From: VRUE01 sp963702705
GTDB lineage: Bacteria; Actinomycetota; Thermoleophilia; Solirubrobacterales; 70-9
DNA: 64,000 nt
NCBI GenBank assembly: GCA_963702705.1
Contig: CAVPDR010000002.1
Span: forward strand, 1,178,001 to 1,242,000
Reading direction: 5' to 3'
Part shown: positions 51,220 to 59,348 of the stretch, piece after piece
How the letters are laid out: every line of letters starts with the position of its first letter
Position numbering within the stretch: the first letter of the stretch is position 1
Notes under the pieces: generated by a model
What the model saw: only the letters and a program-made list of their open reading frames with translations
Databases searched by the model: none
What the model was told of the DNA's origin: nothing
Made by a program: the position numbers and the translations under genes

Positions 51220-52724
51220 TCCTCGGCGGAAGGGCGCATAGAGGGAAAGAGGATCACGTCGCGCAAGTTCTCGGCGCCGACGAGGATCATCGCCAGCCGA
51301 TCGATGCCGATGCCCGAGCCGCCGGCCGGCAACGAGCCGTATTCGAGCGCCCGCACGAACTCGTCGTCGCTCGGATAGGGCGCCTCCTCGCTCTCGGGAT
51401 GGCGGCGCTGGCGCTGGCGCACGAAGTTCTCGCGCTGCATGTCGGCGTCGTTGGTGTCGGTGCCGCCGCCGATGATCTCCATCCCGTCGACGACCCCGTC
51501 GAAGGCCTCGCCGAGCAGATCGGGGTGCTCGGGCACCGGCTTCACGGTCGGCCAGAGTTCACGCGGCAGGTCGACGAGGAAGGTGGGCTGGATCAGCTTC
51601 GGCTCGATCAGGTTGCCCTGGATCTCGTCGACGATCCAGGCCCAGTCCGCGTTCGGGTCGACGTCCTCCCCCAGCAGCTCGACCAGCTCGTCGCGGCTCG
51701 CGGTGAGGATGTCGAGGCCGGTCTCGTCACGGATCGCGTCGCGCAGGGTGACCCGCTTCCAGGGGGCCTTGAAGTCGATCTTGCGGCCGTCGCGCTCGAC
51801 CACCGTCGTCCCCAGCACCTGCTCGACCACGGTCGAGATCATCTGCTCGGCGAAATCCATCACGCCCTCGTAGCCGGCGCAGCTGAGGAACCACTCGAGC
51901 ATCGTGAACTCGGGATTGTGTTTGGGTGAGATGCCCTCGTTGCGGAAGAACCTGCTCAGCTCGTAGACGTTCTCGAAGCCGCCGACGATCGCCCGCTTCA
52001 GGTAGAGCTCGGTCGCGGTGCGCAGGAACAGTTCGCGGTTGAGCGCATGGTGGTGGGTGCTGAACGGCCGGGCCGCGGCGCCGCCGGCGAGCGTCTGCAG
52101 GATCGGCGTTTCGACCTCGACGAAGTCGCGCTCATTCAGGTAACTGCGGATCGCCGCGACCAGCTTTGCCCGCACGGCAAAGATCTCGCGCGAACGCTCG
52201 TTGGCCATCAGGTCGAGCTCGCGCTGGCGGTAGCGGACCTCCGGATCGGAAATGCCGTGGAAGAGGTCGGGCGGGTCACGCAACGCCTTGCCCAGCAAGG
52301 TGCACTCGCGCACCGCCAGCGCCAGCTGGCCGCGCTTGGTCACGTGCAGCTCGCCCTCGACCCCAACGGCGTCGCCGATGTCGAGGGCGTCGACCCGCCC
52401 GAAGGCCTCCTCGCCCAGCGAGTCGAGCCGGGCGTAGGCCTGTATCGATCCGGTCAGGTCGCGGATATCGAGGAAGGCGGTCTTGCCGTGGCCGCGGCGG
52501 CCGACCAGCCGGCCGGCGATCCGGTAGGAGAACTGCGAGTGCGCACCCTCGCCCAACTCCTCCGGATCATGGGCGGCGAAGATCGCCGAGATCTTGTCGC
52601 GGTCGGGAAAGCCAAGCCGGGGATAGGGATCGACGCCTTCGGCGCGCAGCCGCTCGAGCTTTGCCCGCCGTACGTCCTCAGTTGAGCCCTGCGAGGGCTC
52701 GGCCCCCGCAGGCACGTCGTTCAT
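51216..52724 (-). CDS. lysS: Lysine--tRNA ligase, class II (divergent active-site segments)
   Basis: 502 residues. OB-fold anticodon-binding domain (IAGRLVGRRGHGKTAFLDIR), motif 2 FFRNEGISPKHNPEFTMLEW and motif 3 GGSGIGIDRLAMILVGAENL then RDVILFP. It charges tRNA-Lys. Two usually invariant blocks differ: the SPLAK/R segment reads PRELWPTVKPVPEH, and the E-x-x-x-x-x-SELND segment reads MEIIGGGTDTNDADMQRENF. Start ATG 52724 overlaps the prmC stop. Last gene of argF-lgt-prmC-lysS. Probably the housekeeping enzyme, though a paralogue elsewhere is possible. Confidence 0.92.
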   Translation of the reverse strand: MNDVPAGAEPSQGSTEDVRRAKLERLRAEGVDPYPRLGFPDRDKISAIFAAHDPEELGEGAHSQFSYRIAGRLVGRRGHGKTAFLDIRDLTGSIQAYARLDSLGEEAFGRVDALDIGDAVGVEGELHVTKRGQLALAVRECTLLGKALRDPPDLFHGISDPEVRYRQRELDLMANERSREIFAVRAKLVAAIRSYLNERDFVEVETPILQTLAGGAAARPFSTHHHALNRELFLRTATELYLKRAIVGGFENVYELSRFFRNEGISPKHNPEFTMLEWFLSCAGYEGVMDFAEQMISTVVEQVLGTTVVERDGRKIDFKAPWKRVTLRDAIRDETGLDILTASRDELVELLGEDVDPNADWAWIVDEIQGNLIEPKLIQPTFLVDLPRELWPTVKPVPEHPDLLGEAFDGVVDGMEIIGGGTDTNDADMQRENFVRQRQRRHPESEEAPYPSDDEFVRALEYGSLPAGGSGIGIDRLAMILVGAENLRDVILFPSMRPSAED

Positions 52725-53545
52725 CGGGCCAGGCCGACCGTCACTCGCTCGTCGCCGCGGTAATCGGTCCGCGTTTCCGCCTCGCCCAACAGCTCCCGCA
52801 TCGCGGGACCATGGTGCGTGTCGTGCTCGAGCGCCATCAGCCAGCCGCCCGGCGTTTCGGCGATCAGGCCGCGGATCACGCCGAGCCCGTCGTCGCCACT
52901 GTCGCCGAGCACGGCGATCTCGGGCTCGCGGCGGATCTCGGGCGAGCGCTCGTCGATCGAAGTGTCGGTGATGTAGGGAAGGTTGGCGATCAGCAGGTCG
53001 ACCTGGTCGACGTGGTCGGGAATGCCGGCGGCGACGGTCACCTCGAGCGGGATGCCGAGGCGCCTGGCGTTCTCGCGCGCTTTCTCCGCCGCTTCCTCGG
53101 AGAGGTCCGAGGCGGTCACCCGCAGGTCGGGACGCTCGTCGAGCAGGGCCAGGGCGATCGCGCCCGAGCCGGTGCCGACCTCGTGCACCCGGGCGCCCTG
53201 CGGCAGCTCCACTCCGACGGCGACGAGCAGCTCGGTCTCGCGACGCGGGATCAGCACCCGCTCGTCGACGGCGATCTCGATCTCGCGGAAGCGGCAGCTG
53301 CCGAGGATGTACTCGAGCGGCTCGCGTTCGCCGCGCCGAGCGACCAGCCGTTCGACTTCCTCGCGCACCGCGGGCGAGACCTCAGTTGCGCCGTCACGCT
53401 CTAAATCTTCGACCCCGATCGCCAGCGCTTTCGCCACCAGCGCCTTCGCGTCGGCCTCCGGCGCCTCGCAGCCGGCCGCGGCGATCGCCTCCGTCGCTCG
53501 CTTCACCATCTCTTCCGCGCTCGCCACCTGGGGCGCTCCTTCCAT
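52721..53545 (-). CDS. prmC: Peptide chain release factor N5-glutamine methyltransferase
   Basis: 274 residues from ATG 53545; GTG 53557 is an alternative directly after the lgt stop. EPLEYILGSCRFREIEIAVD, VLIPRRETELLVAV and VHEVGTGSGAIALALL are PrmC/HemK landmarks. The glutamine-binding NPPY motif reads IANLPYI instead, although the following SPEIRREPEIAVLGDSGDDG is typical of PrmC. It methylates the GGQ glutamine of release factors. It overlaps lysS by 4 bases. Confidence 0.88.
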   Translation of the reverse strand: MEGAPQVASAEEMVKRATEAIAAAGCEAPEADAKALVAKALAIGVEDLERDGATEVSPAVREEVERLVARRGEREPLEYILGSCRFREIEIAVDERVLIPRRETELLVAVGVELPQGARVHEVGTGSGAIALALLDERPDLRVTASDLSEEAAEKARENARRLGIPLEVTVAAGIPDHVDQVDLLIANLPYITDTSIDERSPEIRREPEIAVLGDSGDDGLGVIRGLIAETPGGWLMALEHDTHHGPAMRELLGEAETRTDYRGDERVTVGLAR

Positions 53546-53559
53546 CTGGGCTTCCACTG

Positions 53560-54351
53560 CTAGAACCCCGCTACGGGTCTGGTCGGGTCGGTGGAAGCCA
53601 CGCGCGAAAGGGTACCGTGTCGGCGCCTGACCACGGCGATCCACACGGCGCCGCCAAACATCATCGCCAGGCTCTCCCACTGGGCGGCGGTCAGGCCGAG
53701 GGCGACGGCGTCGTTGCGGCGCAGGAACTCGACCAGGAAACGCTCGGCCCCGGCGTAGACGAGGTAGATCGCGAAGAGGACGCCGGCCCGAACCCGATCG
53801 CGCAGCTGCCAGAGGAACCAGGCGCCGAGGCCCATCGCCAGGGTCTCGTAGACCGGCGTCGGGTGGACGGTGCGGTCCGTCGGCACGGTGCCGTGCGGAT
53901 AGGACATCGCCCAGGGCCCGTCCCAGGGCTTGCCGTAATCGCCGTCGCCGGAGAGCTGGCAGCCGCAGCGCCCGACCGCGTAGCCGAGCGCCAGGGCCGG
54001 TGCGGCGAGGTCGAGCAGGGCGAGTCCGAGGAAGTCGCGGTACCAGGCCCAGAGCAGGACCGCGAGGGCACCGCCGATCGCACCGCCGTACCAGACCAGC
54101 CCGGAGCCGGAAAAGAGGTTGCCGAGCAGATCGCTCTTGACGCTGCTCCAGTTCTGGATCACGAAATAGACGCGCGAGCCGACGATGCCGCCGAGCAGCG
54201 CCGAGAACCCCATCTCATAGGCCCAGTCGACCGGCTTGCCGATCTCCCCCAGGCGCTTCCAGATCAGCGCTCCGGCAGCGAGAAAGGCGAGGGCGAACAT
54301 CAGGCCGAAGGTCTGCAGGGTGAGCGGGCCGAGGTGAATCTCGGGGTACAT
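53560..54351 (-). CDS. lgt: Prolipoprotein diacylglyceryl transferase
   Basis: 263 residues with seven membrane helices. Family blocks: GGIVGSRVYFVIQNW, GLVWYGGAIGGALAVL, GYAVGRCGCQLSGDGDYGKP (the Lgt signature GRxGNxxNGE region, here with Cys/Gln/Ser substitutions), HPTPVYETL and GAERFLVEFLRRND. It transfers diacylglycerol to the lipobox Cys of prolipoproteins at the membrane. 3 bases after argF and followed by prmC. Confidence 0.92.
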   Translation of the reverse strand: MYPEIHLGPLTLQTFGLMFALAFLAAGALIWKRLGEIGKPVDWAYEMGFSALLGGIVGSRVYFVIQNWSSVKSDLLGNLFSGSGLVWYGGAIGGALAVLLWAWYRDFLGLALLDLAAPALALGYAVGRCGCQLSGDGDYGKPWDGPWAMSYPHGTVPTDRTVHPTPVYETLAMGLGAWFLWQLRDRVRAGVLFAIYLVYAGAERFLVEFLRRNDAVALGLTAAQWESLAMMFGGAVWIAVVRRRHGTLSRVASTDPTRPVAGF

Positions 54352-54354
54352 CGC

Positions 54355-55242
54355 TCAGCCGCCGAGCAGCATCTCGAGCAGCGCCTTCTGGGTGTGGAGG
54401 CGGTTCTCAGCCTGATCCCAGACGGCGGAGCGCTCGCCGTAGAGCAGCTCGGCGGTGATCTCCTCGCCCGGGTGGGCGGGCAGGCAGTGCAGGACGACGG
54501 CGCCGTCCTTGGCTGCGGAAAGCAGGTCGGCGTCGACCCGGAAGGGGGCGAGATCGGCACGGCGGCGCTCCGCCTCGGCCTCGTCTCCCATGCTGACCCA
54601 GACGTCGGTGTAGATCGCGTCGGCGCCGGCCGCCGCATCGCGCGGGTCGGCGGTCAGCTTCGCCTCGTGGCCCTGCTCGAGCTGGTAGCCGGGCGGCGCC
54701 GCGACCACCACCTCGACTCCGGCAAGCTCCCCCGCGATCGCCAGGGAACGGGCGACGTTGTTGCCGTCGCCGACGTAGGCGAGGCGAAGGCCGGCCAGGT
54801 CGCCGCGGCGCTCGCGCAGGGTCAGCAGGTCGGCGAGAGCCTGGCAGGGGTGGTGGAGCGGAGTGAGCGCGTTGACCACCGGCACCTCCGCCGCGGCGGC
54901 GAGCTCGGCCACCCTCTCGTGCGAGCCCGAGCGGATCACGATCGCGTCGACGTAGCGCGAGAGGACGCGGGCGGTGTCGGCGGCCGACTCCCCCCGCGAG
55001 AGCTGCATTTCGTCGCCGCGCAGCACGATCGGAGTCGCGCCCAACTCGGCAACTCCGACCTCGAAGGAGATCCGCGTCCGGGTCGAGGGCTTCTCGAAGA
55101 CGAGCGCGATGCTGCGCCCGGCCAGCGCACTGGCGCCGAGGCCCTCGCGCCGGCCGGCTTTGAGCGCGGCGGCGCGGTCGAGCAGCTTGCCCAGCTCGAA
55201 GGCGCCCAGCTCCTCGCCCGTAAGGAAGTCTCGCTTCTTCAA
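54355..55242 (-). CDS. argF: Ornithine carbamoyltransferase
   Basis: 295 residues from TTG 55242 (LKKRDFLTGEELGAFELGKL matches the family N-terminus). Carbamoyl-phosphate loop EKPSTRTRISFEV, the HPCQ motif in TPLHHPCQALADLL, VWVSMGDE (the SMG loop that binds ornithine) and VLHCLPAHPGEEI identify OTCase. It makes citrulline in arginine synthesis. It heads the argF-lgt-prmC-lysS operon; no other arg genes are in the window. Only 18 bases separate its start from the divergent gene. Confidence 0.93.
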   Translation of the reverse strand: MKKRDFLTGEELGAFELGKLLDRAAALKAGRREGLGASALAGRSIALVFEKPSTRTRISFEVGVAELGATPIVLRGDEMQLSRGESAADTARVLSRYVDAIVIRSGSHERVAELAAAAEVPVVNALTPLHHPCQALADLLTLRERRGDLAGLRLAYVGDGNNVARSLAIAGELAGVEVVVAAPPGYQLEQGHEAKLTADPRDAAAGADAIYTDVWVSMGDEAEAERRRADLAPFRVDADLLSAAKDGAVVLHCLPAHPGEEITAELLYGERSAVWDQAENRLHTQKALLEMLLGG

Positions 55243-55260
55243 GCAGCGGATACTACGGCG

Positions 55261-56130
55261 GTGGAATTCACCGCCGTAGGCTGGAATCTCTTCCACGGGC
55301 GCGACTTCCCGCCCGACCCGGCCCTCTTCACCTGGCGTTCGCGCCTGTTGCGGATCGAGGAGCGCAACCAAACCCACGTTCAGGTCAACCGCGACCTCGC
55401 GGCCGAGTTCGCGACGATCCTCGCCGGCGCCGATTGGGATGTGGCGCTGCTGCAGGAGTGCCCGCCGCGCTTCGCCACAGCGCTTGCCACCGCCTGCGAG
55501 GCCGAAGCGCACCGCGTGCTCACCTCGCGCAACTCGCTCGGCGCGCTGCGGGCAACCGCCGCGCGGCTCAACCCCGACCTGATCGCCTCCGCCGAGGGCG
55601 GCTCGAACCTGACCCTGGTCCGAGGCTCGCTCCGCCGTTCCTCACCCGCCGATGACGGGGAAGAGGCGCAGCGGCGGAGGGTGGTCACCGAGCGGCGTGA
55701 GCTGGCGATCCATACCGGGCGGCCGGAGCGGCGGGCGATGGCCCTCACGCGGATCGCGATCGACGCGGGTGCCCATCTCTGCGTCGCCAACCTGCACGCA
55801 ACAAACGGCCGGCCGGAGCTCGCCGCCGCCGATGTCCTGCGCGCGGCTGCCGCGGCCGTCGACTGGGCCGGCGAGTCGCCGCTGCTCTTCGGCGGCGACC
55901 TCAACCTGCGCCCCAGCGAGGACCCCGACGTCTTCGCGGAGCTGGAGAGCCGCTTCGGCCTGACCGGGGCCACGGGCCCGCGATCGATCGACCACCTGCT
56001 CGGGCGCGGCCTCGAGGCCGTCGCGGGCCCGGAGCCCTGGCCGGCGGAGGACCGCGAGCTGCCGGCGGGCGACCGCGCCCTGCGACTCTCCGACCACGCC
56101 CCGGTCCAGGCAAGATTCGCATCAGGCTGA
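55261..56130 (+). CDS. Endonuclease/exonuclease/phosphatase-fold protein
   Basis: 289 residues from GTG 55261. FTAVGWNLFHGRDF (the N-W-N metal strand), WDVALLQECPP with the catalytic Glu, LFGGDLNLRPSED, and the closing SIDHLLGRGLEA plus LRLSDHAPVQARF give the complete EEP-fold set. It is a probable metal-dependent nuclease or phosphodiesterase. No signal peptide. Its start is 18 bases from the argF start on the other strand, leaving no room for a normal leader. Confidence 0.88.
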   Translation: MEFTAVGWNLFHGRDFPPDPALFTWRSRLLRIEERNQTHVQVNRDLAAEFATILAGADWDVALLQECPPRFATALATACEAEAHRVLTSRNSLGALRATAARLNPDLIASAEGGSNLTLVRGSLRRSSPADDGEEAQRRRVVTERRELAIHTGRPERRAMALTRIAIDAGAHLCVANLHATNGRPELAAADVLRAAAAAVDWAGESPLLFGGDLNLRPSEDPDVFAELESRFGLTGATGPRSIDHLLGRGLEAVAGPEPWPAEDRELPAGDRALRLSDHAPVQARFASG

Positions 56131-56208
56131 ACCCGCGCCCGCCGAACGGGCAGGGATGAGATAGTCAGTCGCAACCCCCAGCGAAATCCACCAGGAAGGC
56201 GAGTGAGC

Positions 56209-56688
56209 ATGGCGGCGAAAAAACAGTCCACCGGCAAAGCGACGAAAAAAGCCAAAGCCGGCGCGCAGGCCAGGAAAGCCGCCGTCAAAAGCGCCAAAAA
56301 ACCGGCCGCGAAAAAAGCCAAGGCGAAAACGAGAGCCAAGGCGACGAAAAAATCCGCTCGTAAATCGTCCCCGCGCGCCGGGGCGACGGCGGGGCTCGAC
56401 AAGAGCGTCGAGCAGTTCCGCGAGAGCCTCGAGCGCAGCGTCACACTCAGTCGCGACCGCCTGCAGGAGGTCGTCGACGACGCGGTCAAACGCGGCCGGA
56501 TGACCCGCGGCGACGCCGAGAAAATGCTTTCCGACCTGATCAAAAAGGGTCGGCGCCAGACCGACTCGATGCTGAAGGAGTTGGAACGGCTGGTCCAGCA
56601 GGCGCGCCGCGAGGTCGGCGGTCGGGCCGAGCCGGTGCGCAAACAGGCGACTCAGGCTGCCCGCCGCGCCCGCAAGAAACTCGGCTGA
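56209..56688 (+). CDS. Lysine/alanine-rich histone-like protein with coiled-coil C-terminus
   Basis: 159 residues from ATG 56209. Residues 1-60 are Lys/Ala-rich (KKAKAGAQARKAAVKSAKKP), as in histone H1-like or PhaF-type nucleoid proteins. Residues 65-159 are helical (LDKSVEQFRESLERSVTLSR, RMTRGDAEKMLSDLIKKG), resembling phasin/PhaF-like oligomerising helices. It may bind DNA or coat storage granules. The methyltransferase gene begins 3 bases after its stop. Confidence 0.75.
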   Translation: MAAKKQSTGKATKKAKAGAQARKAAVKSAKKPAAKKAKAKTRAKATKKSARKSSPRAGATAGLDKSVEQFRESLERSVTLSRDRLQEVVDDAVKRGRMTRGDAEKMLSDLIKKGRRQTDSMLKELERLVQQARREVGGRAEPVRKQATQAARRARKKLG

Positions 56689-56690
56689 CG

Positions 56691-58034
56691 GTGGAGGGGG
56701 CCACCGGTGAGAAGCCGGCGGCCCGCCGGCACAGGGGCGAGCAGCTCGAGGTCGAGATCGACTCGCTCGCCTTCGGCGGGCGGGGGGTCGCACGCAGCGG
56801 GGGAATGGTCGTGTTCGTCGCCGGGGCGTTGCCCGGGGACCGAGTGCGGGTGGAGATCACAAAAGCGAAGAAGCGCTTCGCCGAGGCGCGCACAGTGGAG
56901 CTGCTGCAGCCGAGCGCCGAGCGCATCGCAGATCACTGCATCCACGAGGGCGAGCCCTGCCCCGGCGCCCCCTGGCAGGGCCTGGCTTACGAGCGCCAGC
57001 TGACCCACAAGAGCGAGCAGGTCGAGGAGGCGCTGCGGCGGATCGGCGGCCTCGATGGCTTCGAGCTGGAGTCGATCGAGCCGGCCTTGGAGCAGTGGCG
57101 CTACCGCAACAAGCTCGAGTACTCCTTCGGCGAACGCGACGGCGAGCCGACCCTCGGCTTCCACGCCCGGGGCCGCTGGGACCTGATCGTCGACGTCGAC
57201 GACTGCCGGCTCGCCTCCGAGCGCGGCAACGCGGCCCGCAACGCGGTCCGCGAGTGGGCGCGGCTGGAGTCGGTCGCCGCTTACGACTCCCGAGCGCGCG
57301 AGGGCGTGCTGCGCAACCTGGTCGTGCGCGAGGGATGGCGCACCGGCCAGATCCAGACGCGGTTGGTCACCTCGGCCGCGGCCCTCCCAAAACCCCCGGT
57401 CGACCTGCACACCGCGATCGAGGGCGACAGCGGCGGCACCGACGGCCCGACCGGCGTGCTCGGCTCCGAGCGCCTGCGCGAGGAGCTCTGCGGGCTGCGG
57501 CTCGAGATGTCGCACGGCGCCTTCTTCCAGACCAACACCGAGATGGCCGAGCGCCTCTACGCGATCGCCGCCGAGTACGCCGGCCTGAGCGGCAGCGAGC
57601 GGGTCTTCGACCTCTACTGCGGGATCGGCACGATCGGCCTGACGATGGCGGCGAAGGCCGGTGAGGTCTGGGGGGTCGAGATCGTTCCCGAGGCGATCGC
57701 CGACGCCGAACGCAATGCCGAACGCAACAAGATCGAGAACGCTCACTTCTTCGCCGGCAGCGCCCGCACCAGCGTGCGGCCGCTGATCGAGCAGGCGGGC
57801 AAACCCGACATCGTCGTCATCGACCCACCCCGGGCCGGCCTCTCGCAGAAGATCGTCCGCCGCCTGATCGAGTGCGAGGCGAGGAAGATCGTCTACGTCT
57901 CCTGCAACCCGACCACGCTCGCCCCCAACGCGGCCCAGCTTGTCGAGGCGGGCTACACCCTGCGCCGCGTCAAGCCGGTCGACATGTTCCCCCAGACCCC
58001 GCACATCGAGTGCGTGGCGCTGCTGGAGAAGTAA
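56691..58034 (+). CDS. RNA m5U methyltransferase (RlmD/TrmA family)
   Basis: 447 residues from GTG 56691. N-terminal TRAM domain (LEVEIDSLAFGGRGVARSGG, PGDRVRVEITKAKKRFAEAR), central RNA-binding part, then the methyltransferase with VFDLYCGIGTIGLTMA, VWGVEIVPEAIADAERNAER, DIVVIDPPRAGLS and the nucleophile Cys in VYVSCNPTTLAPN. The usual iron-sulfur cysteine set is incomplete (HCIHEGEPCPG only). It probably makes m5U in 23S rRNA or tRNA. Confidence 0.92.
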   Translation: MEGATGEKPAARRHRGEQLEVEIDSLAFGGRGVARSGGMVVFVAGALPGDRVRVEITKAKKRFAEARTVELLQPSAERIADHCIHEGEPCPGAPWQGLAYERQLTHKSEQVEEALRRIGGLDGFELESIEPALEQWRYRNKLEYSFGERDGEPTLGFHARGRWDLIVDVDDCRLASERGNAARNAVREWARLESVAAYDSRAREGVLRNLVVREGWRTGQIQTRLVTSAAALPKPPVDLHTAIEGDSGGTDGPTGVLGSERLREELCGLRLEMSHGAFFQTNTEMAERLYAIAAEYAGLSGSERVFDLYCGIGTIGLTMAAKAGEVWGVEIVPEAIADAERNAERNKIENAHFFAGSARTSVRPLIEQAGKPDIVVIDPPRAGLSQKIVRRLIECEARKIVYVSCNPTTLAPNAAQLVEAGYTLRRVKPVDMFPQTPHIECVALLEK

Positions 58035-58044
58035 ACGTCTAGGT

Positions 58045-58452
58045 CTAGAGCTGAGCGATAACGATCAGCGTGAAAAGGCCGACGAAGCCGGTCAGCATCA
58101 CCCCGGCGAGCCCGATGAACCCCTGAGTCATCGTGCGCCTCATTTCCGCCATCTCGCCCCTCAAATCGCGGATATCGATATCGATTTTCTCGAACCGCTT
58201 GTCGATCTGTTCGAACCGCTTGTCGATCTGTTCGAACCGCTTGTCGACCTGTTCGAACCGCTTGTCGATCTGCTCGAATCGCGCATCGACCTGCTGGAAT
58301 CGCTTGTCGACCTGATCAAAGCGCCTCTCCACTTCGTTGAAACGCCGATCGACTCGAATGAAACGTTCATCGACGCTCTTGAAGCCGAGATCGACTCTTT
58401 CGCTCAGAACATCGAGTCGATCGTTGTTCCATGTCCGCGCCATTGCCTCCAT
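58045..58452 (-). CDS. Coiled-coil protein with C-terminal membrane anchor
   Basis: 135 residues. Residues 20-95 are an uninterrupted run of heptads of the type DKRFEQI/V (RFDQVDKRFQQVDARFEQID and so on), giving a long coiled coil. The C-terminus is one membrane helix (FIGLAGVMLTGFVGLFTLIV). Such tail-anchored coiled coils resemble XhlA/DUF1640-like proteins. The repeats are also repeated at DNA level (58191-58316). Motif copy f (58469-58485) lies just upstream, linking it to the TIG and propeller genes. Confidence 0.78.
   Translation of the reverse strand: MEAMARTWNNDRLDVLSERVDLGFKSVDERFIRVDRRFNEVERRFDQVDKRFQQVDARFEQIDKRFEQVDKRFEQIDKRFEQIDKRFEKIDIDIRDLRGEMAEMRRTMTQGFIGLAGVMLTGFVGLFTLIVIAQL
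58191..58316. repeat. 21-bp tandem minisatellite in the coiled-coil gene
   Basis: Six consecutive 21-base units (type CGAACCGCTTGTCGATCTGT plus T), the first four nearly identical, encoding paired heptads. Copy number could vary by slippage. Confidence 0.85.
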
Positions 58453-58468
58453 AATGCCAGGCTAGCCT

Positions 58469-58485
58469 GAAACTTGTTGTCTGTG
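58469..58485. promoter_or_regulatory. Shared upstream motif, copy f
   Basis: GAAACTTGTTGTCTGTG (one mismatch), 16 bases before the ATG of the coiled-coil gene, in the same orientation relative to the gene as copies a-c. Confidence 0.6.
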
Positions 58486-58550
58486 GTTGATTTGAGTTTG
58501 AGAAAGCGTCACATCTTTCAAACAAAGGTCAAGGAATAGGCTCCCCCGGC

Positions 58551-59339
58551 ATGAATGACGGCAAGAACAGGGGCTTCGGAGTCGCGGCGGGGCTCGATGC
58601 GGAGGTGGCGCGACCGCTGGCCGAGCGCTGCGCGGAGCTCGGCTACGGCTCGATGTGGTCCAATGACCATCCGGGCGCCAAAGGCCTGGAGACGCTGGCC
58701 GAGTTCGGCATGGCCGCCCCGGCGCTCGACCTCGGTGTCGCGGTAATCGCGCTCGACCGCACGCCGCCGGAGACGATCTCAGCGGATATCGAGCGCCTCG
58801 GCCTCGACCCATCCCGCCTCTGGCTCGGCGTCGGCGCCGGCTTCTCGGAGAAGCCGCTGACGCGAATGCGCGAGTCCCTCCCCGACCTACGCGAGAAGCT
58901 GCCCGGCGTCCGCCTCGTCCTCGCCGCGATGGGCCCGAAGATGTGCGCCCTCGCCGGCGCCGAGTTCGACGGCGTCTTCTTCAACTGGATGACTCCCCAC
59001 TTCGCCGCCAACGCCCGCCAACAGGTAGAAGCCGGCGCCAAGGAAGCCGGACGCCAGACCCCCCGGGTCTTCGGCTACGTCCGCACAGCAGTAGGCCCCG
59101 ACGCCGCTGAGCGCCTAGCCAAGGAGGAGTCCTTCTACCGCGACCTCCACCCGGGCTACCGCAACCACTTCGACCGCCTGGCCGAGCCTGAGGGAACAGT
59201 CGGCATAGCTGCAACCGATAGCGACGACGCCCAATCCCAGCTGGCCACCTACGAAGCCCTCGACACCATCGTGGTCAGAGGCCTAGCTTCAGCAAGGGTA
59301 GATCCAATGCTCGCCGTAGCCGAGTCCGCCGCCCCTTGA
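58551..59339 (+). CDS. LLM-class flavin-dependent oxidoreductase (luciferase-like)
   Basis: 262 residues. GYGSMWSNDHPGAKGLETLA, LDLGVAVIALDRTPPETISA, LWLGVGAGFSEKPLTRMRES and AEFDGVFFNWMTPHFA follow the bacterial luciferase/F420-dependent fold. It would use F420H2 or FMNH2 on an unknown substrate; F420 is common in actinobacteria. At 262 residues it is somewhat shorter than average. It converges on the uracil-DNA glycosylase gene. Confidence 0.85.
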   Translation: MNDGKNRGFGVAAGLDAEVARPLAERCAELGYGSMWSNDHPGAKGLETLAEFGMAAPALDLGVAVIALDRTPPETISADIERLGLDPSRLWLGVGAGFSEKPLTRMRESLPDLREKLPGVRLVLAAMGPKMCALAGAEFDGVFFNWMTPHFAANARQQVEAGAKEAGRQTPRVFGYVRTAVGPDAAERLAKEESFYRDLHPGYRNHFDRLAEPEGTVGIAATDSDDAQSQLATYEALDTIVVRGLASARVDPMLAVAESAAP

Positions 59340-59348
59340 ACCCTTAGA

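Noticed and set aside
53386..56130. Plus-strand open frame of 914 codons
   Set aside because: Only its last part (55261-56130) shows protein features (EEP fold); the first 1.9 kb is antisense to prmC, lgt and argF and is low-complexity.
58191..58316. Possible CRISPR array
   Set aside because: The 21-bp units are contiguous without spacers and are in frame with a coiled-coil protein; no cas genes are nearby.
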